From CAYHSW01 sp964431075 (lineage in GTDB: Bacteria > Patescibacteriota > Microgenomatia > JAMCZE01), in assembly GCA_964431075.1 (NCBI GenBank), contig CAYSID010000003.1, positions 1 through 55,126 on the forward strand: a stretch of DNA of 55,126 nt, written 5' to 3'. Both the position numbers and the translations under genes were made by a program. The notes below the pieces were generated by a model. It was given only the letters and a program-made list of their open reading frames with translations, ran no database searches and was not told the origin of the DNA. This document shows positions 52,900 through 55,126 of this stretch, piece by piece. Positions within the stretch are counted from its first letter, which is position 1; each line of letters opens with the position of its first letter.

Positions 52900-53691
52900 T
52901 ACCATGAGTTTAAGATAAATTTTGTGGCCTTGGATCCGGACGAGGCAATAACCGTTACCTGTTATAAAAAAGGGCCGTCAGACGGGGGATTCTCCAGTTT
53001 TTACACTACCAGTTTGGCAATTCCGGGCAACACCGGCGACTGTCCGGTTAGTCTTTCAACAGGGGGGACTTACCAATTCTATGTCACGGCTAATGAAGCC
53101 ATATCAGACACCGTCTCGGTCACCTATAACGGAGTTGACGGGCCGGACAAGCCCACAAGCTATTCCAAAGAAAAACTGTCCTGCGATTACAAAATAAAAT
53201 TTCACACGGCTGATGACGGGGGTCGGACGAAAAAAGTGGAGATTTACCGGTCGGACAAAACCAGTTTTAACGCTGATCCCGGAACCCGCGTCGGAACGGT
53301 CAATATCGGGTCAAATCAGGACGGGGAGTTTTTGCAGAATTTGGGCGGGGAATGCTCTAAAGAATACTACTATGTTATCAGGGCTTTTGACGAGTACGGC
53401 AATGGTTCGGGCTGGGTCGGGGATAGTGTCGTCGTAAATTTAACCCCGGCCCCGGTCGCAACCGGAGTCGGATTAGGAGCTGTTCCGGTGGCAATTGATG
53501 GCCCAGCGGTTCTTGGAGAAGAAACGGCCACCGAATCGGGGGAAGAATCTGTAAACGGTGAAGTTAAAGGCGAGGAAACGGTTAAAATGGAACTGGAGAA
53601 AAAACTGGCGGACAACAAAATCTTGGTTATTGGCCTTGGAACCTTAATTTTAATAGTTGGCGCCTACCTCTACTCCCGCCGCCGACCGTAA
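52900..53691 (+). CDS. Anchored surface protein with fibronectin-like domain, 5' end in the gap
   Basis: The frame is open from the gap (YHEFKINFVALDPDEA), so the GTG at 52924 is probably internal. At least 263 residues are visible. They contain an N-terminal beta domain with SSFYTTSLAIPGNTGDCPV and a fibronectin III-like domain (VDGPDKPTSY to DSVVVNLTPAP). A linker follows with AVLGEE, a glutamate-rich stretch, and a C-terminal helix (ILVIGLGTLILIVGAYLY) with RRRP. The likely signal peptide is MASKFKKLLTGL on the other side of the gap, which would make this a separate protein beginning at 52764. Function unknown. Confidence 0.7.
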   Translation, partial: YHEFKINFVALDPDEAITVTCYKKGPSDGGFSSFYTTSLAIPGNTGDCPVSLSTGGTYQFYVTANEAISDTVSVTYNGVDGPDKPTSYSKEKLSCDYKIKFHTADDGGRTKKVEIYRSDKTSFNADPGTRVGTVNIGSNQDGEFLQNLGGECSKEYYYVIRAFDEYGNGSGWVGDSVVVNLTPAPVATGVGLGAVPVAIDGPAVLGEETATESGEESVNGEVKGEETVKMELEKKLADNKILVIGLGTLILIVGAYLYSRRRP

Positions 53692-53768
53692 GAAAATAAA
53701 AATCCCCGCTTGTTTATCTGTTTGGCGCGTGGAAACTTAACCCCCTTTCCCCGAACCCGACCTTGATT

Positions 53769-53808
53769 AATTGACAAACATAATGCACGTGCTATATCTT
53801 TGTCAATT
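53769..53808. repeat. 40-bp centred palindrome between convergent genes
   Basis: AATTGACAAA (53769-53778) and TTTGTCAATT (53799-53808) are perfect inverted arms with GCACGTGC (53785-53792) at the exact centre. Each arm contains a TTGACA that faces inward with a -10-like word about 16 bases on. It lies in the 188-base stretch between two convergent gene ends. Nothing else was recognised there besides AATTTACAATTTACAAA repeat words at 53805-53821. Confidence 0.75.
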
Positions 53809-53879
53809 TACAATTTACAAACAGGGGGATTGCAATTAGGGCAGGGCAGATATTTAGTCAATAGAGGCAGCGCCAAAGA

Positions 53880-55124
53880 TTAATTCAGCAAAAGAAATTT
53901 ATCCGCGGCGGAGTCGGGGATTTGCGAGCTGACGGTGTTTCCATAAATATCCCCCCCCACCGCCTGCCACCAACCATAAGGCTCTCTAATTGAGAAAGTC
54001 CATGGGTCACTATCTGTACAGTAAGCGACTTCCTTTGAAGCATCGTTGCAAGCCCTAACTTTCCAAGTATATGTTTGCCCGTAGTTTAAACCGGTTGCGG
54101 TACAACCCGGCACGGGGTTTATGTCTCCATAAACCGGAGATGCAGTATATGAACATCCTGCAATTGCTATTCCTCCTAAGTAGTAAGTGAAACTATTAGA
54201 ATTTTGGGCACAGTTAGTTCCCCATTTTACAGGGTCATCGTAGGGACGAGCCACTAACGAGATATTTCTTGAACCAAGTGTTCCTCCATCGGTAGGGGAA
54301 ATTGGAGGATTAAGTGGTTTGGCAGGTTTGGAAATTGTGCAGCTTGTGCAGTTTTCCACCCAGTTTGAACAGGCGTTGTAGCATTCTTTGACCCCGCCAA
54401 CACAGGCACCGCAGGTTGTGGCTCCGGGATCGCAACCTGGCAGAGAACAGACGGCCTCACACCGCCCTCCGTTGCATTTCCAGTATCCGGTTTGGGGAAT
54501 AGGGCAAGCAGGACTTCCTCCACAGTCAGCATCATTGCCGCAATTTTGTGCTCCTGTTCCGGTACACCAGCATTGGGAGCTGGAACAATCAGGAGAACAC
54601 CATAAATTACACCCCAACCAGGGGTCGCCCCCAGAGCAGCTCTCCCCTTCCCCTGTCGAAGGGATTGGGTCGCAAACCCCCGTTCCTGTATTGCAAACAG
54701 ATCCCGAAGTACATGTATTTCCTGGACAATTACACCCGGTGCAATTCGCCACGCAACTCCCGTCGGAACAGACTCCGGCAGTTCCTTCAGAGGTGATACA
54801 ACCGCCTGAAATATTCTCACAAACTGGTGTCGTCCCGCAGCCCGGAGGGCAACTAACATAGGCATATTCTGCGCAACCGCCATAACATAATGACGTGCAC
54901 GAAGCGCAAACACCCCCCTCTTCATAACAAAGAGAATTACAGCCAAAACCCCAACAGACTCCTCCTTCAAAATCAACACAATCGGTTTTATCGCAAGGAA
55001 CTGGAGGGTTATCCCGAATACAATCACCGCACCATCCGGGAACACATTCATCGACAACCCTTTGACACTGAGAATCGCAGGCGTTGACCGCAAGGGGAAA
55101 AACGAATAAACAAAAAAATAAAGA
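53880..55124 (-). CDS. Very cysteine-rich secreted protein, N-terminal tip beyond the window
   Basis: The minus-strand frame is open to the window edge (codons from 55124), so about 414 residues are visible and the start is outside. The first visible residues, SLFFCLFVFPLAVNA, are the hydrophobic part of a signal peptide, with cleavage likely before CDSQC. Residues 16 to about 265 hold about 45 cysteines, many in C-x(2-6)-C spacing with G, N and D (for example CGNDADCGG). Residues about 270-400 form a fibronectin-like domain with LNPPISPTDGG and YGQTYTWKVRACND. There is no C-terminal anchor. Disulfide formation by the VKOR/DsbA pair is plausible. Function unknown. Confidence 0.75.
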   Translation of the reverse strand, partial: SLFFCLFVFPLAVNACDSQCQRVVDECVPGWCGDCIRDNPPVPCDKTDCVDFEGGVCWGFGCNSLCYEEGGVCASCTSLCYGGCAEYAYVSCPPGCGTTPVCENISGGCITSEGTAGVCSDGSCVANCTGCNCPGNTCTSGSVCNTGTGVCDPIPSTGEGESCSGGDPWLGCNLWCSPDCSSSQCWCTGTGAQNCGNDADCGGSPACPIPQTGYWKCNGGRCEAVCSLPGCDPGATTCGACVGGVKECYNACSNWVENCTSCTISKPAKPLNPPISPTDGGTLGSRNISLVARPYDDPVKWGTNCAQNSNSFTYYLGGIAIAGCSYTASPVYGDINPVPGCTATGLNYGQTYTWKVRACNDASKEVAYCTDSDPWTFSIREPYGWWQAVGGDIYGNTVSSQIPDSAADKFLLLN

Positions 55125-55126
55125 AG

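Noticed and set aside
52890..52907. Stop codon at 52905 obtained by reading straight through the ten N
   Set aside because: The gap length is a placeholder, so the frame across it is meaningless; the sequence after the gap is read from its own open frame.
54254..55093. Long minus-strand frame of 279 residues overlapping the cysteine-rich gene
   Set aside because: It is the shifted frame of the cysteine-rich gene. The chosen frame has a signal-peptide start, regular cysteine spacing and a fibronectin-like end; this one has no recognisable pattern. The plus-strand frames at 54388-54861 and 54548-54796 are also shadows.
1..55126. Alternative genetic code with UGA as glycine
   Set aside because: Genes such as rplP, rplX and the FtsEX-linked genes end in TGA at the expected lengths, and RF2 is encoded here.
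1..55126. tRNA, rRNA, CRISPR array, transposase or prophage genes
   Set aside because: The intergenic gaps were read on both strands. No cloverleaf, rRNA segment, regularly spaced direct repeats or mobile-element protein was seen. All gene-free gaps are shorter than 300 bases; the largest (17626-17889) holds the operator-like repeats and one 41-bp element.

Overview
The window looks like one contig or scaffold piece from a Candidate Phyla Radiation (Patescibacteria) genome, most likely a Microgenomates-type bacterium. The evidence is a compact, mostly one-strand gene layout, very short gene spacings and overlaps, reduced ribosomal proteins (L18 is short and L30 is missing from its usual place), many exported proteins with Pro/Thr-rich linkers, and a copper, VKOR and FtsEX complement typical of these lineages. 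TGA is used as a normal stop codon and a release factor 2 gene is present, which argues against the recoded Gracilibacteria/Absconditabacteria. The phylum call rests on pattern recognition only; no search was run. There is a 10-N assembly gap at 52890-52899. No tRNA, rRNA, CRISPR array or insertion sequence was seen.

Bases 1-13987 hold the str, S10 and spc ribosomal clusters: rpsL (5' end cut by the window), rpsG, fusA, tuf, rpsJ, then an inserted AAA/DUF4143 ATPase, then rplC-rplD-rplW-rplB-rpsS-rplV-rpsC-rplP-rpmC-rpsQ-rplN-rplX-rplE-rpsN-rpsH-rplF-rplR-rpsE-rplO. The rplC part has its own promoter and a leader with mutually exclusive hairpins ending in a terminator. A 3.9 kb island (ASCH protein, HicB-like protein, two ABC-2 permeases, Fic protein, small membrane protein) separates rplO from secY-adk-map.

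Bases 20590-26218 hold two tandem ATP-grasp ligases of the D-Ala-D-Ala ligase type with an S66 carboxypeptidase, a Y-family DNA polymerase with a small overlapping partner, a retropepsin-like protease and an HD-domain protein. Bases 26256-32062 hold a copper operon (CsoR repressor, HMA/DsbD-like/cupredoxin fusion, CopA ATPase), then a histidine phosphatase, a PAP2 phosphatase and a VKOR plus DsbA-like disulfide pair. Bases 32075-41984 hold prfB, an ftsE-ftsX unit with an extra membrane protein and a coiled-coil C39-type hydrolase, a lamin-tail surface protein, tsaE, a half-length tsaB and secA.

From 42684 to the end the window is dominated by exported and surface proteins. Three neighbouring secreted proteins share a repeat built on NTGxN and TGxA; there is a glycosyltransferase, polysaccharide deacetylase and GH26-like set that resembles a minimal exopolysaccharide locus; then come a large von Willebrand A adhesin with an MPATG sorting-like motif, a fibronectin-like anchored protein, and a very cysteine-rich secreted protein cut by the window edge. 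Five anchored proteins carry a [VI]LG motif on the outer side next to their membrane segment.

Two genome-wide habits are visible. Most first genes of transcription units have an extended -10 box ending about 5 to 9 bases before the start codon, which predicts leaderless or nearly leaderless mRNAs, while strong Shine-Dalgarno sites are few. Short palindromic elements are scattered between genes and also inside reading frames, including a 41-bp element present three times.
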